Assembly (NCBI RefSeq): GCF_016482685.1
Contig: NZ_JACYHF010000008.1
Coordinates: 186,001-250,000 of the forward strand
Reading direction: 5' to 3'
Length of the DNA: 64,000 nt
From: Streptomyces sp. DSM 110735
GTDB lineage: Bacteria > Actinomycetota > Actinomycetes > Streptomycetales > Streptomycetaceae
Below, one piece after another: positions 39,963 through 48,736 of this stretch; the stretch's first letter is position 1, and every line of letters starts with the position of its first letter. The position numbers and the translations under genes are program-made. Below the pieces are notes generated by a model, which saw nothing but the letters and a program-made list of their open reading frames with translations, was not told where the DNA came from and did no database searches.

Positions 39963-40966
39963 GAGAGCCTCACGCGCGGGTCGGCGGCCGCGTACACCAC
40001 GTCCACCAGGAGATTTGCGATCACGACGAAGAAGGCGGCGAGCATGGTGACGCCGAGGATCTTGGGCAGGTCGTTGTCGGTGATGCCCTGCACCGCGTAC
40101 TCGCCGATGCCGTGCAGCGAGAACACGTACTCGGTGATCACCGCACCGCCCAGGAGCAGACCGATGTCCATGCCGAACACGGTGATGATCGGCGTCAGGG
40201 CGGCCCGCAGACCGTGCCGGAAGACGACGCGCTGCTCACGCAGACCCTTGGCGCGCGCCGTGCGGATGAAGTCCTCGTTCATCGTCTCCAGCATGCCCGA
40301 ACGGGTCAGGCGCGCGTAGATGGCCGAGTACAGCAGGGCCAGCGAACACCACGCCGGGAAGAGGGTGTTGGCCCACTGGCTGGGGTTCTCGGTGAACGGC
40401 ACGTAGGTGTCACCGAAGATCGGCCAGGTGTCGACGAAGAGCAGGATCGCCAGGTTGCCCGTGAAGAACATGGGCAGGGAGACACCGGCGAGGGCGACGC
40501 CCATGAAGGTGCGGTCGAGGACTGAGCGGGGCTTCAGGGCGGAGACGACACCGGCGATCACACCGGAGACGAGCCACAGCACGGCCGCGCCGACGGCCAG
40601 CGAGAAGGTCACCGGAAGGCGGTCGACCAGCTCCGGCCAGACCGCCTGGTGGGTCTTGAAGGAGTAGCCGAAGCACGGTGCCGCACAGAGCACCGTGGTG
40701 GGACCGAGGTCGTAGGTCGCGCCGGACACGATCCCCTTGATGAAGTGCCAGTACTGGATGTAGACAGGCTGATCCAGACCGAGGTTGTGCTTGACCGCGG
40801 CGATGTCCGCCTTCGACGGGCTCTTGCCGATGTACTGCTGCGCCAGTTGGTCCGCTGTCTGGCCGGCGAGCCGTGGCAGCAGGAAGAAGATGGCGAAGGT
40901 GACCGCGGAGACGACCAGCAGCAGGATCACTGCCGCGAACGTCCGGCGGAGGATGTACGAGATCAC
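39959..40966 (-). CDS. Oligopeptide ABC transporter permease (DppB/OppB type)
   Basis: 335 residues with six membrane helices. The N-terminus YILRRTFAAVILLLVVSAVTFAIFFLLPRLAG is typical of DppB. A periplasmic-side loop of ~70 residues (TYDLGPTTVLCAAPCFGYSFKTHQAVWPEL) is somewhat longer than in E. coli DppB. The EAA-like coupling motif is RTARAKGLREQRVVFRHGLRAAL. The start is GTG 40966. It follows the binding-protein gene after an internal terminator, and its stop overlaps the first ATPase gene. Confidence 0.94.
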   Translation of the reverse strand: MISYILRRTFAAVILLLVVSAVTFAIFFLLPRLAGQTADQLAQQYIGKSPSKADIAAVKHNLGLDQPVYIQYWHFIKGIVSGATYDLGPTTVLCAAPCFGYSFKTHQAVWPELVDRLPVTFSLAVGAAVLWLVSGVIAGVVSALKPRSVLDRTFMGVALAGVSLPMFFTGNLAILLFVDTWPIFGDTYVPFTENPSQWANTLFPAWCSLALLYSAIYARLTRSGMLETMNEDFIRTARAKGLREQRVVFRHGLRAALTPIITVFGMDIGLLLGGAVITEYVFSLHGIGEYAVQGITDNDLPKILGVTMLAAFFVVIANLLVDVVYAAADPRVRLS

Positions 40967-40978
40967 GGGGACCGGCGC

Positions 40979-41011
40979 TGGTGCCCGCGGGCTGTAGACC
41001 CGCGGGCACCA
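40979..41011 (-). terminator. Internal terminator between binding protein and permease
   Basis: TGGTGCCCGCGGG (40979-40991) pairs perfectly with CCCGCGGGCACCA (40999-41011), loop CTGTAGA. It sits right after the binding-protein stop (41038) and ends 13 bases before the downstream permease start. Such partial terminators keep binding-protein mRNA in excess. Confidence 0.8.
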
Positions 41012-41037
41012 ATGCCTTCACCTGCCTTCCGGGGCTG

Positions 41038-42783
41038 CTACTTCTGGTTGGAGCCGATGTTGAGGTAGTCGTACTGACCGCTGAAGGCAGCAGTGGAGAC
41101 CAGGTTGGTGTTGTTGTACGGGCGGGCCAGCAGGACCTTGAAGTACGTCAGCGGAACCAGGGCCGCGTCGTCCATGACCTTCTTGTCGATCTGCGCGTAC
41201 AGGGCGTTGCGCGCGGAGTCGCCCTGGGTCGCGATGGACTGGCCGAGGAGCTTGTTGACGTCCTTGTTGTCGTACTGCGACAGGTTGGTGTTACCCGACT
41301 GGCTGATCGCCTTGCCGTTCAGGATCTGCTGCAGGAAGCCGTAGCCGGAGGGCCAGTCGGCACCCCACTGCATCATCATCAGGCCGATGTTCTGCTTCTT
41401 GGTGAACTTCGGCACGCCCGCGTAGTCGGTGAAGTACTTGCCCGACGGGTACTGCTTCAGGGAGGCGTTGATGCCCACCTTCTTCAGCGAGTTGATGATC
41501 GCGGTGGCCGCGTCCACCTCCTGCTGGCGGTCGGAACGCGCGGAGATGTTGGTGCTGATCTTCGTCTTGCCGCAGGCCTTGAGCTGCTCCTTGGCCTTGG
41601 CGGCGTCACCCTTGCTGCCGGTCGTCGCGTAGGCGTCGGCCTTCTGGTAGCCGGTGATGTCCGGGGGCAGGACGGTGGAGGCGATGTCACCGCGGATCGG
41701 GCCGCCCTCGGCGGTCTGCACCGACGCCTTGTCGACCGCGTACTCGACCGCCTTGCGGCACTCGAGCTTGTCGAACGGGGCGACCTTGGTGTTGATCGCC
41801 ATGTAGACGAGACGGCCACCGTAGGTGTTGTCCGTGTTGGCCTTCTGGTCCGGGTCGGAGAGGACCTGGGCCTGGGTGGACGCCTGGACGCCGGTGCCGG
41901 CCAGCTCGATGGCCTTGCCCGCCTGGACGTCCTTGTCGATCGTCTCCGGGTTGACCTTCAGCTTGACGACGATCTGGTCCGGGAGCTGCTTGCGCAGCGG
42001 GTCCGTCTTGGCGTCCCAGTTCTTGTTGCGCACGAGGACGGCCTGCTTGCCCTCGTCGTAGCTCTTGAACTGGTAGGAGCCGGAGGAAACGATGTTCTTG
42101 ACGTAGTCGACGCCGTTGTCCTTGGCCTTCGGCACCGGCGCGGTCTGCGGCGCGGCGACCAGGTAGTCGAACTCCTGGAACGCCTGCTTCAGGTGGAAGA
42201 CGATCGTGGTGTCGTCCGGCGTGGCGATGGACGCGAGGCCCTTGTCGCTCTTGTCCTTGTAGGGACCCTTGTACTTGTCGCCGCCGGCCAGGTACTGCTG
42301 GAAGTAGTTCGGGCCGAGGGAGAGCACGTCACGCGCGAAGTTGGAGCGCTCGACGGCGTACTTGACGTCCTTCGAGGTGATCGGCGTGCCGTCCTGGTAC
42401 TTCAGGCCCGAACGCAGCTTGTACGTCCAGGTCTTGCCGCCGTCGCTCGGGACACCCTTGCTCGCCGCGAGGTCGGGGACCAGGGTGTTGCCCTTCTCGC
42501 CCGGGGCGGGCTCGAAGGTCATGAGCGGGCGGGCCCACAGCCGGCTGAGGTTGTACATGTACGCGTAGTACGTGTTGCCGGGGTCGAACGAGTCCGGGAC
42601 GTCGGACAGTTCGTAGGTGACCGTCCCGCCCTTCTTGTCCGAGGCGTTGACGACACCCTTGGTCGCGGCGTTGGCCGGGGCCGACTTGGCGTCGTTCTTG
42701 TTGGAATCGGCCTTGCTGCAGCCTGTGACGAACAGGCTCGCGGACCCGAGGACCGCGATAGCGGCCAGCGCTGACCTTCGCAT
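41038..42783 (-). CDS. Oligopeptide-binding lipoprotein (SBP family 5)
   Basis: 581 residues. Signal peptide with lipobox LFVTGC (Cys ~22), then an Asp/Asn/Lys linker and the SBP_bac_5 fold: GGTVTYELSDVPDSFDPGNTY, LVPDLAASKGVPSDGGKTWTYKLRSGLKYQDGTPITSKDVKYAVER, RLVYMAINTKVAPFDKLECRKAVEYAVDK, and MMQWGADWPSGYGFLQQIL. It should sit lipid-anchored outside the cell and hand peptides to the permeases. Codon use includes many Lys and Asn codons. The operon (permease, this, permease, two ATPases) resembles BldK-type importers of Streptomyces; its substrate could be nutrient or signalling peptides. Confidence 0.94.
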   Translation of the reverse strand: MRRSALAAIAVLGSASLFVTGCSKADSNKNDAKSAPANAATKGVVNASDKKGGTVTYELSDVPDSFDPGNTYYAYMYNLSRLWARPLMTFEPAPGEKGNTLVPDLAASKGVPSDGGKTWTYKLRSGLKYQDGTPITSKDVKYAVERSNFARDVLSLGPNYFQQYLAGGDKYKGPYKDKSDKGLASIATPDDTTIVFHLKQAFQEFDYLVAAPQTAPVPKAKDNGVDYVKNIVSSGSYQFKSYDEGKQAVLVRNKNWDAKTDPLRKQLPDQIVVKLKVNPETIDKDVQAGKAIELAGTGVQASTQAQVLSDPDQKANTDNTYGGRLVYMAINTKVAPFDKLECRKAVEYAVDKASVQTAEGGPIRGDIASTVLPPDITGYQKADAYATTGSKGDAAKAKEQLKACGKTKISTNISARSDRQQEVDAATAIINSLKKVGINASLKQYPSGKYFTDYAGVPKFTKKQNIGLMMMQWGADWPSGYGFLQQILNGKAISQSGNTNLSQYDNKDVNKLLGQSIATQGDSARNALYAQIDKKVMDDAALVPLTYFKVLLARPYNNTNLVSTAAFSGQYDYLNIGSNQK

Positions 42784-42839
42784 AATGGGCGCTTTCCCCT
42801 TCAGAATCGGAAACTTGGTTGGGCTCTCCGCGGCAGACG

Positions 42840-43838
42840 TCAGCGGCTGCGCGGGTCGAGAGCGTCGCGGAGACCGTCGCCGAGCAGGTTGAACGCCAGG
42901 ACAGTCACGAAGATGGCGAGACCGGGGACGATCATGTACTGCGGATCGACCTCGTAGAAGTTGACCGCGTCGCGGAGCATGCCGCCCCAGGACGCCTGCG
43001 GGGGCTGGATGCCGACGCCGAGGAAGCTCAGCGACGCCTCGAAGAGGATGTTGGTCGGGATGAGCAGCGTCGAGTAGACGATGATCGGGCCGACCAGGTT
43101 CGGCATCAGCTCGCGGAAGAGGATGTACGGGCCCTTGGCGCCCATGCCGCGCGAGGCGTCGACGAACTCGCGCTCGCGCAGGGCGAGGGTCTGGCCGCGC
43201 ACGATGCGGCCCAGGTAGGGCCAGTTGAAGAAGCCGATGACGAAGATCAGCACGCTCAGGTGCAGCGGCAGGCCGGTGAGGCCGAAGGCGCCGCCCTGGA
43301 GGGTGGCCGAGATCGCGATGGCGAAGAGCAGCAGCGGGAAGGCGAGGAAGGTGTCCATCAGACGGCTGATGATCGAGTCCACGCGACCGCCGTAGAACCC
43401 GGCGACGACGCCGAGGATGGCGCCGATCACGTTGGAGAGGATCGTCGCGCCGAAGGCGACCACGAGGGACACCCAGGAGCCCTCGAGGATGCGGGTCGCG
43501 ATGTCACGGCCGAACTTGGGGTCCACACCCAGCGGGTGCTCCAGGCTCATGCCACCCCAACCGCCCTTGGGCAGCGAGGTGTTGGCGTCGATCAGATCCT
43601 GGTGGAAGGCGTTGGGATCGAGGCCGAGGGCAGCCTGGATCGGACGCGCGAGCACCGCCAGCACGACCAGCAGGACGACGATGACCGCCCCGGCCACGGC
43701 GGCCTTGTCCTTCTTGAACCGCGTCCAGGCGATCTGTCCGAGAGAACGACCCTCGATCTTCCCCTTGCCGGCGCCGTCGAGCACAGCTTCCGGCTGTACT
43801 TCGGCTGCCGCCCCGGTGGTCTCGATCGGTGCGGTCAC
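42840..43838 (-). CDS. Oligopeptide ABC transporter permease (DppC/OppC type)
   Basis: 332 residues from GTG 43838, with GAGAGGGG about 9 bases upstream; the frame is open further up without a better start. N-terminal cytoplasmic tail with the OppC_N segment (GRSLGQIAWTRFKKDKAAVAGAVIVVLLVVLAVLA), then an extracellular loop, then five helices of the permease core with the coupling motif EREFVDASRGMGAKGPYILFRELMPNLVGPII. It is the first gene of the operon, which is unusual: in most dpp/opp operons the DppC permease follows DppB. Confidence 0.93.
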   Translation of the reverse strand: MTAPIETTGAAAEVQPEAVLDGAGKGKIEGRSLGQIAWTRFKKDKAAVAGAVIVVLLVVLAVLARPIQAALGLDPNAFHQDLIDANTSLPKGGWGGMSLEHPLGVDPKFGRDIATRILEGSWVSLVVAFGATILSNVIGAILGVVAGFYGGRVDSIISRLMDTFLAFPLLLFAIAISATLQGGAFGLTGLPLHLSVLIFVIGFFNWPYLGRIVRGQTLALREREFVDASRGMGAKGPYILFRELMPNLVGPIIVYSTLLIPTNILFEASLSFLGVGIQPPQASWGGMLRDAVNFYEVDPQYMIVPGLAIFVTVLAFNLLGDGLRDALDPRSR

Positions 43839-44166
43839 AGTGACCCGACCCCTCTCGCCGGTGGTGACCGGCCTGTGCCTGCCGCGGATTGCGGCTATGT
43901 CGACTTGCACTCGAACACAAGGTCTCCACCTCGTGTTCTATTCGGGAGTCTTCAGCGTCGTCGCGATCACCCGCCAGCCCTGACGGGGAAAGGATGCGCA
44001 ACCGTGATCCACCGAAGGGGGTTTCCGTTACCGGATCCGCGGGTAACCATCTCCGAATGGTGGCCAGTTGGGACAGACTGGCAATTCCACGCGGTTGGGA
44101 TGGAACGGCGCCGCAGCTCGGGCGCCTTGTCCTTCCGCTACGTAAACTTTGCTCGCGGAAAACCAA
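43839..44166. other. Intergenic region upstream of the oligopeptide operon
   Basis: About 330 bases with no convincing gene. It must hold the promoter of the transporter operon reading left. It is less GC-rich than its flanks (for example CACTCGAACACAAGGTCTCC and TACGTAAACTTTGCTCGCGG). I see no strong long inverted repeat apart from the terminator at 44167. Confidence 0.5.
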
Positions 44167-44186
44167 AGGCCCTCCGAGGAGGGCCT
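44167..44186 (-). terminator. Terminator after the first SseB-like gene
   Basis: AGGCCCT and AGGGCCT arms around CCGAGG, starting 6 bases after the stop at 44192 and followed on the minus strand by TTTGGTTTTCC, a recognisable T-rich tail. Confidence 0.75.
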
Positions 44187-44191
44187 GTTGA

Positions 44192-45010
44192 TCAGTAACC
44201 GCCGTGCACCGGTGGGTAGCCGTACCCGGCGGCGGGTGCCTGGGGGCGTACGGACGGCGGGAGTTGGGGCTGCGCGGCGACCGCGTGCGCCTCGCGGTCG
44301 TAGAACGGGCGCGCGTTGGCGCGCATCCACATCACGACCGGGTCGTAGTCGTCGGTCATCGCGACGGTCGAGACGGGCAGCCCGTCGGGGACCGCGCCGA
44401 TGGACTGCTGCATCATCGCCCGCACCGAGTCGACCGCCGCCGGGGTCGTCTCGTACACGTCGAGACCGATGGCGAGGTACGGGGCGCCGAGCGCGGGCTG
44501 CACCCAGGCGCGGCGCAACGAGCGCAGGGCGGGGGTGCGGTGGGCGTTCTGCGCGAGCAGGGCGTAGAACGCCGGTACCTCGATGGCGGGTTCGGACATG
44601 CTGAGGGGACCCGCGGGCTGGCGGTCCAGCCCCGTGGCGATGCGGCGCAGGTCCAGCCAGGGGATGCCGACGCCGCCGCCGGGGGCGTGCGGGTTGAGCC
44701 AGAGACCGTAGTGGTCGGGGTAGAGGGTGCGGGCCACGTCGAGCCCCTCGGCCACCTCGTACGACCGGCTCCAGCCGCTGGCGGACAGCTCCTGCGCGGA
44801 GGTCACACAGGGGGCGTAGCCGAAGCCGTCGACCTCCATGGTCCCGTACTGCGCGTCCGGGGAGCCTGCCTGGCCGTGCCAGAGCAGCATCCAGATCTGC
44901 CCGGTCGAGGGGGTGGCGAGGGCGCGCAGCAGTGCCTCGTAGGCGTCGTAACGGCCGGGGGTGACCTGGCGGAGTGTGTGTTCGACGCCGGCGCTCGGGC
45001 TCGCGCTCAC
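44192..45010 (-). CDS. SseB-family protein (enhanced serine sensitivity), copy 1
   Basis: 272 residues. It combines a SseB N-terminal-type region (YEALLRALATPSTGQIWMLLWHGQ...MEVDGFGYAPCVTSAQEL, GLWLNPHAPGGGVGIPWLDLRRIA) with a SseB_C-type region (PALRSLRRAWVQPALGAPYLAIGLDVYE...VRAMMQQSIG), ending in a Pro/Gly/Tyr tail. E. coli SseB was named because its overproduction makes cells serine-sensitive; the molecular role is unknown. The gene lies 111 bases after copy 2 and close to the glycine/serine genes. Confidence 0.85.
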   Translation of the reverse strand: MSASPSAGVEHTLRQVTPGRYDAYEALLRALATPSTGQIWMLLWHGQAGSPDAQYGTMEVDGFGYAPCVTSAQELSASGWSRSYEVAEGLDVARTLYPDHYGLWLNPHAPGGGVGIPWLDLRRIATGLDRQPAGPLSMSEPAIEVPAFYALLAQNAHRTPALRSLRRAWVQPALGAPYLAIGLDVYETTPAAVDSVRAMMQQSIGAVPDGLPVSTVAMTDDYDPVVMWMRANARPFYDREAHAVAAQPQLPPSVRPQAPAAGYGYPPVHGGY

Positions 45011-45121
45011 CTGTCTTACCGCCCCTTCGATTCTTGCCCCAGTGTGGAGGACAGCTTAAGCGGCGATCGCCGGGATCCCCATGACGGACTGTTTGCCGTA
45101 CCGATGGCCAGTGCCGCGGCA

Positions 45122-45913
45122 CTAGGTGCCGTACTGGTAGAAGGGGCGCACGTTCGTCTTCAGCCAGTCGCCCACCGGGTCCTGGGCCACGTCCAGGAGG
45201 ACGAGGTTGACGGGCCAGGGCGCCGGGGACTGGGCGAGGGCGCGCTCCAGTGCCTCCAGCGGGCGGGCGCGCGAGTCGCCCTCCCACTGGGAGAGTTCGA
45301 CGCCGATGAAGAGGACCGGGTCGGCGGTCTCGATGGCGGCGAGGCAGCGGCGGGCCGTGACGACGACGCCCGTGCCCGCGAACTCGGCGGAGGCGGCGGC
45401 GAGGAAGTCCACCGGGTCCTCCTGCCAGTCGGGCTCGAAGAGCCGGACCCGGGCGCCGCCCGCCGGACCGTCGAGCGCCGTGCGGTCGGCGCGGCACAGC
45501 TCGGCGACCGCCTCGGGGGGCAGCGGAACGCCCACCACGCCACCGGGGTTGAGCACGATGCCCGCCTGCGGCGGCAGCCCGCGCGCGAATTCCACCGCCG
45601 GGGCGACGGTGAAGGAGAGGTGGGCGCCCGGCGACTGGCGGAACTGTTCCTCGGAGCTGAAGACCGGGATGAACACCTGGCCCTCGATCTCCACGGAGGG
45701 CAGGTCGAGCGAACCGCTCTGCGGGCCACCGCCGTTGGGCAGCGGGATCCACACGAAGCTACGGGAGAGGACCTCGACGATCCGGGCGCCCGCCGAGGGC
45801 ACGCCGAGGGAGGCGGAGAGCACCTCCTCCAACTCGTTGCCTGGCCACCCGCCGTGCGGGTGGGGGTGCGCCTGTGCCGGGAAGTCCGCGGGAAAGTCCG
45901 CCGGGAAGTCCAT
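45122..45913 (-). CDS. SseB-family protein, copy 2
   Basis: 263 residues from ATG 45913. It opens with a repeated DFPADFPADFPA segment and a His/Pro stretch (QAHPHPHGGWPGN), then the SseB N-terminal domain (ELEEVLSASLGVP...VWIPLPNGGG...VFIPVFSSEEQFRQ) and the C-terminal domain (VRLFEPDWQEDPVDFLAAASAEFAG...LFIGVELSQWEG), ending DWLKTNVRPFYQYGT. Both copies end in a similar ARPFYD/VRPFYQ motif, pointing to duplication. It follows the P-loop kinase gene by 66 bases. Confidence 0.87.
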   Translation of the reverse strand: MDFPADFPADFPAQAHPHPHGGWPGNELEEVLSASLGVPSAGARIVEVLSRSFVWIPLPNGGGPQSGSLDLPSVEIEGQVFIPVFSSEEQFRQSPGAHLSFTVAPAVEFARGLPPQAGIVLNPGGVVGVPLPPEAVAELCRADRTALDGPAGGARVRLFEPDWQEDPVDFLAAASAEFAGTGVVVTARRCLAAIETADPVLFIGVELSQWEGDSRARPLEALERALAQSPAPWPVNLVLLDVAQDPVGDWLKTNVRPFYQYGT

Positions 45914-45979
45914 GTTCCTACCGCCTGCCGGGAAAACCATGCTGTGGTGCAGAAGGCTAACCGGTGCGGGCGGCGGACC

Positions 45980-46645
45980 TCACGCCGCGAAGTCGATCCG
46001 GCGCAGTCCGTCCGCCGCGGCGCGGTCCAGGAGCACCGCCGAGGCGACGCCCGGGGGCAGTTCGCCGCGCTCCACGGCGCGCAGCAGTCGCGCTGTGGTG
46101 TGCCGGTGGCGTCCGAAGGCGTAGCGGGAGACGCCCCGGCCGCGCTCGCGCTGGCCGCGGCGGGCGGCTTCGGCGTCGACGTCGAGCAGGACCAGATGGA
46201 GGGCGGCGCCCCGGCGCCGTGCCTCGTGGGCGAGCCAGGCGCGGACCCAGGACTGGGTGCCGCAGTCGTGCACGACGACGCCCTCGCCGGTGGCCAGCGC
46301 GCGGCGCAGCCCGGCGTAGTGGGCGAGGCGGACCAGGGGGCGGTAGAGCGCGTACGGCAGGGCGGGCAGGCGGCGCTGCCAGCGGTCGCGGGTGTCCTGG
46401 GAGTCGATGCGACGACCGGGGACGACGCGGTGCATGAGGGTGGACTTGCCGCTGCCGGGCAGCCCGGTGACGACCACGAGGTCCCGGGGACCGAAGCGCA
46501 GCGCGCGGGGTGTGCCTCCGGGGCGCTCGCGCAGGTCACGCACGAGGGGGGCGGGGCGGGCGGCGGCCCGGCGTTCCCGCGCCGGTGCGGAGGGCTGGCG
46601 CGGCACCGCCAGGCCGGTGGCGGCGTACGCCGGAGTCCTGTTCAC
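45980..46645 (-). CDS. P-loop kinase-like ATPase (AAA_33 type)
   Basis: 221 residues from GTG 46645 with a strong GGGGAGG site 9 bases upstream. After a disordered Arg/Pro/Ala-rich ~50-residue head comes a P-loop (VVVTGLPGSGKSTLMHRVV), then HDCGTQSWVRAWLAHEARRRGAALHLVLLDV, and a lid-like RGQRERGRGVSRYAFGRHRH. The fold is that of small nucleotide or antibiotic kinases. The substrate is unknown. It heads a minus-strand run with the two SseB-like genes, divergent from the glycine riboswitch. Confidence 0.83.
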   Translation of the reverse strand: MNRTPAYAATGLAVPRQPSAPARERRAAARPAPLVRDLRERPGGTPRALRFGPRDLVVVTGLPGSGKSTLMHRVVPGRRIDSQDTRDRWQRRLPALPYALYRPLVRLAHYAGLRRALATGEGVVVHDCGTQSWVRAWLAHEARRRGAALHLVLLDVDAEAARRGQRERGRGVSRYAFGRHRHTTARLLRAVERGELPPGVASAVLLDRAAADGLRRIDFAA

Positions 46646-46828
46646 CGAGATCGTCCTCCCCTTGGGTTCAGGTAATCCCTTGCCCATCGAATGTAAAGAG
46701 AAGGTAATGCGGGAAGTCGGTGGTTCCGTGTCCGTCCTGCCACGGTCCGGTCACAGGCGGCCGCCCCTTCAGCGGCGGCGATCGCCGTGCGATGATGTGG
46801 CCGCCAACTGCATACCGGCCGCTTGAAT

Positions 46829-47020
46829 CCGCGCGGGAGAGTCCCTGGCAGTACGTCGCCGGGGCGCCGAAGGAGCAAGTCCCTCCCTTGAATCTCTCAG
46901 GCCCCGTTACCGCGCGGGCGAGGCACATCTGAAAAGCGGGCCGCTGCCGTCAGTGGCTCCACCCAAGGTGCAAACCGTGACCGTGCGGGTCATGGCGAAC
47001 CTCTCAGGTTCCGATGACAG
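46829..47020 (+). promoter_or_regulatory. Tandem glycine riboswitch
   Basis: The first aptamer runs from about 46829 (GCGGGAGAGTCC, then GCGCCGAAGGAGCAA and TTGAATCTCTCAGGCCCC) to about 46927. A short linker (about 6 bases) leads to the second aptamer (CCACCCAAGGTGCAA, then GAACCTCTCAGGTTCCGATGACAG) ending near 47020. The GGAGAG...CCGAAGGAGCAA...CTCTCAGG pattern is the glycine riboswitch signature. It lies 55 bases before gcvT and should turn on the operon when glycine is high. Confidence 0.93.
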
Positions 47021-47046
47021 ATGGGGAGGAACGTTCCTCGCCCCAT
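47021..47046 (+). promoter_or_regulatory. Expression-platform hairpin of the glycine riboswitch
   Basis: ATGGGG(AGGAACGTTCCT)CGCCCCAT forms an imperfect hairpin right after the second aptamer and overlaps its closing stem region. It sits 30 bases before the gcvT ATG. There is no T-run, so it may act on transcription by a GC-rich terminator or on translation; this is inference. Confidence 0.5.
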
Positions 47047-47075
47047 CCCCCGTTGCCCTGGGAGACGACCGACCG

Positions 47076-48194
47076 ATGAGCAGCACCGAACTCCGTCACA
47101 CCGCGCTCGACGCCGTGCACCGCGCGCTCGGCGCCACCATGACCGACTTCGCCGGCTGGGACATGCCCCTGCGCTACGGCTCCGAGCGCGACGAGCACCT
47201 GGCGGTGCGCACCCGGGCGGGTCTCTTCGACCTCTCGCACATGGGCGAGATCACGGTGACCGGCCCCGACGCCGCCGCGCTGCTGAACTACGCGCTGGTC
47301 GGCGACATCGCCTCGGTGGGTCCCGGCCGCGCCCGCTACACCATGATCTGCCAGTCCGACGGCGGCATCCTGGACGACCTGATCGTCTACCGGCTCGGCG
47401 AGACCCATTACATGGTCGTGGCCAACGCCTCCAACGCCCAGGTCGTCCTCGACGCGCTGACCGAGCGCGCCGCGGGCTTCGACGCCGAGGTCCGCGACGA
47501 CCGCGACGCCTACGCGCTGCTCGCCGTCCAGGGACCGGAGTCCCCCGCGATCCTCACGTCGCTCACCGACGCCGACCTGGACAACCTCAAGTACTACGCC
47601 GGGCTCCCCGGCACCGTCGCGGGCGTCCCCGCGCTGATCGCCCGCACCGGCTACACCGGCGAGGACGGCTTCGAACTGTTCGTGAAGCCGGAGCACGCGG
47701 TCGAGCTGTGGCAGGCGCTGACCAAGGCGGGCGAGGCGTCCGGGCTGGTCGCGTGCGGTCTGTCCTGCCGCGACACCCTGCGCCTTGAGGCGGGCATGCC
47801 GCTGTACGGGCACGAGCTGACCCGCGAGCTGACCCCGTTCGACGCCGGTCTCGGCCGGGTCGTGAAGTTCGGCAAGGACGGCGACTTCGTGGGCCGCGCC
47901 GCGCTCACGGAGGCGGCCGAGCGCGCCGAGCAGAACCCGCCGCGCGTCCTGGTCGGGCTGATCGCCGAGGGCCGCCGGGTGCCGCGCGCCGGGTACGCCG
48001 TCGTCGCGGGCGGCGAGGTGATCGGCGAGGTCACCTCCGGCGCCCCCTCCCCCACCCTGGGCAGCCCCATCGCCATCGCCTACGTGGACGCGGCGCACGC
48101 GGCGCCCGGCACCGAGGGCGTCGGCGTGGACATCCGGGGCAGCCACGAGCCGTACCGGGTCGTGGCGCTGCCGTTCTACAAGCGCCAGAAGTAG
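47076..48194 (+). CDS. gcvT: Glycine cleavage T protein (aminomethyltransferase)
   Basis: 372 residues from ATG 47076; the frame is open upstream, but that part is the riboswitch. GcvT moves the methylene group from lipoyl-bound glycine to tetrahydrofolate and releases ammonia. Family segments: TALDAVHRALGATMTDFAGWDMPLRYG, RAGLFDLSHMGEI, RYTMICQSDGGILDDLIVYRL, ARTGYTGEDGFELF, ACGLSCRDTLRLEAGMPLYGHEL. The conserved Asp in FAGWDMP is kept. It starts the riboswitch-controlled run gcvT-gcvH-glyA. Confidence 0.96.
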   Translation: MSSTELRHTALDAVHRALGATMTDFAGWDMPLRYGSERDEHLAVRTRAGLFDLSHMGEITVTGPDAAALLNYALVGDIASVGPGRARYTMICQSDGGILDDLIVYRLGETHYMVVANASNAQVVLDALTERAAGFDAEVRDDRDAYALLAVQGPESPAILTSLTDADLDNLKYYAGLPGTVAGVPALIARTGYTGEDGFELFVKPEHAVELWQALTKAGEASGLVACGLSCRDTLRLEAGMPLYGHELTRELTPFDAGLGRVVKFGKDGDFVGRAALTEAAERAEQNPPRVLVGLIAEGRRVPRAGYAVVAGGEVIGEVTSGAPSPTLGSPIAIAYVDAAHAAPGTEGVGVDIRGSHEPYRVVALPFYKRQK

Positions 48195-48344
48195 CCCCCG
48201 CCGGGCAGGACCGGAAGCGGTCACCCGCCCGGAGCGCCGCCGGTACCACCCCGGCGTGAGCCTGCGCACATTTTCCCCGCTCATCAGCGGTTTACGTCCC
48301 CTTCGTCCGTCCAGCACGCCCTCGCGTACAGGAGAATTCAGGTC

Positions 48345-48722
48345 ATGAGCAACCCGCAGAAGCTGAGCTACACCAAGGAGCACGAGTGGCTCTCGGACGC
48401 CGAGGACGGCGTCTCGACGGTCGGCATCACCGAGCACGCGGCCAACGCGCTCGGCGACGTGGTCTTCGTCCAGCTCCCCGAGGTCGGCGACGCCGTGACC
48501 GCGGGCGAGTCCTGTGGCGAGCTGGAGTCCACCAAGTCGGTCTCTGAGCTGTACTCGCCGGTCACCGGTGAGATCACGGAGATCAACCAGGACGTCGTCG
48601 ACGACCCCGCCCTGGTGAACTCCGCGCCCTTCGAGGGCGGCTGGCTGTTCAAGGTGCGCGCCGCGGAGCAGCCCGAGGAGCTGCTCTCCGCCGACGAGTA
48701 CACCGCCTACACCGCAGGCTGA
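48345..48722 (+). CDS. gcvH: Glycine cleavage H protein
   Basis: 125 residues, standard length. The lipoylated lysine is in [12 protein letters not shown] (K64). ATG 48345 has AGGAGAA upstream. GcvH shuttles the aminomethyl group from GcvP to GcvT. It follows gcvT by 150 bases, and glyA begins 14 bases after its stop. The P protein gene is not in the window and must be elsewhere. Confidence 0.96.
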   Translation: MSNPQKLSYTKEHEWLSDAEDGVSTVGITEHAANALGDVVFVQLPEVGDAVTAGESCGELESTKSVSELYSPVTGEITEINQDVVDDPALVNSAPFEGGWLFKVRAAEQPEELLSADEYTAYTAG

Positions 48723-48736
48723 GGAGCCGGAGCCGT

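Noticed and set aside
46829-47020. A tRNA or other structured ncRNA gene
   Set aside because: The motifs and position fit a tandem glycine riboswitch much better; no tRNA cloverleaf or CCA-proximal pattern is present.
46953-47075. An N-terminal extension of gcvT
   Set aside because: The frame is open by chance over the second riboswitch aptamer; GcvT homology begins at ATG 47076.
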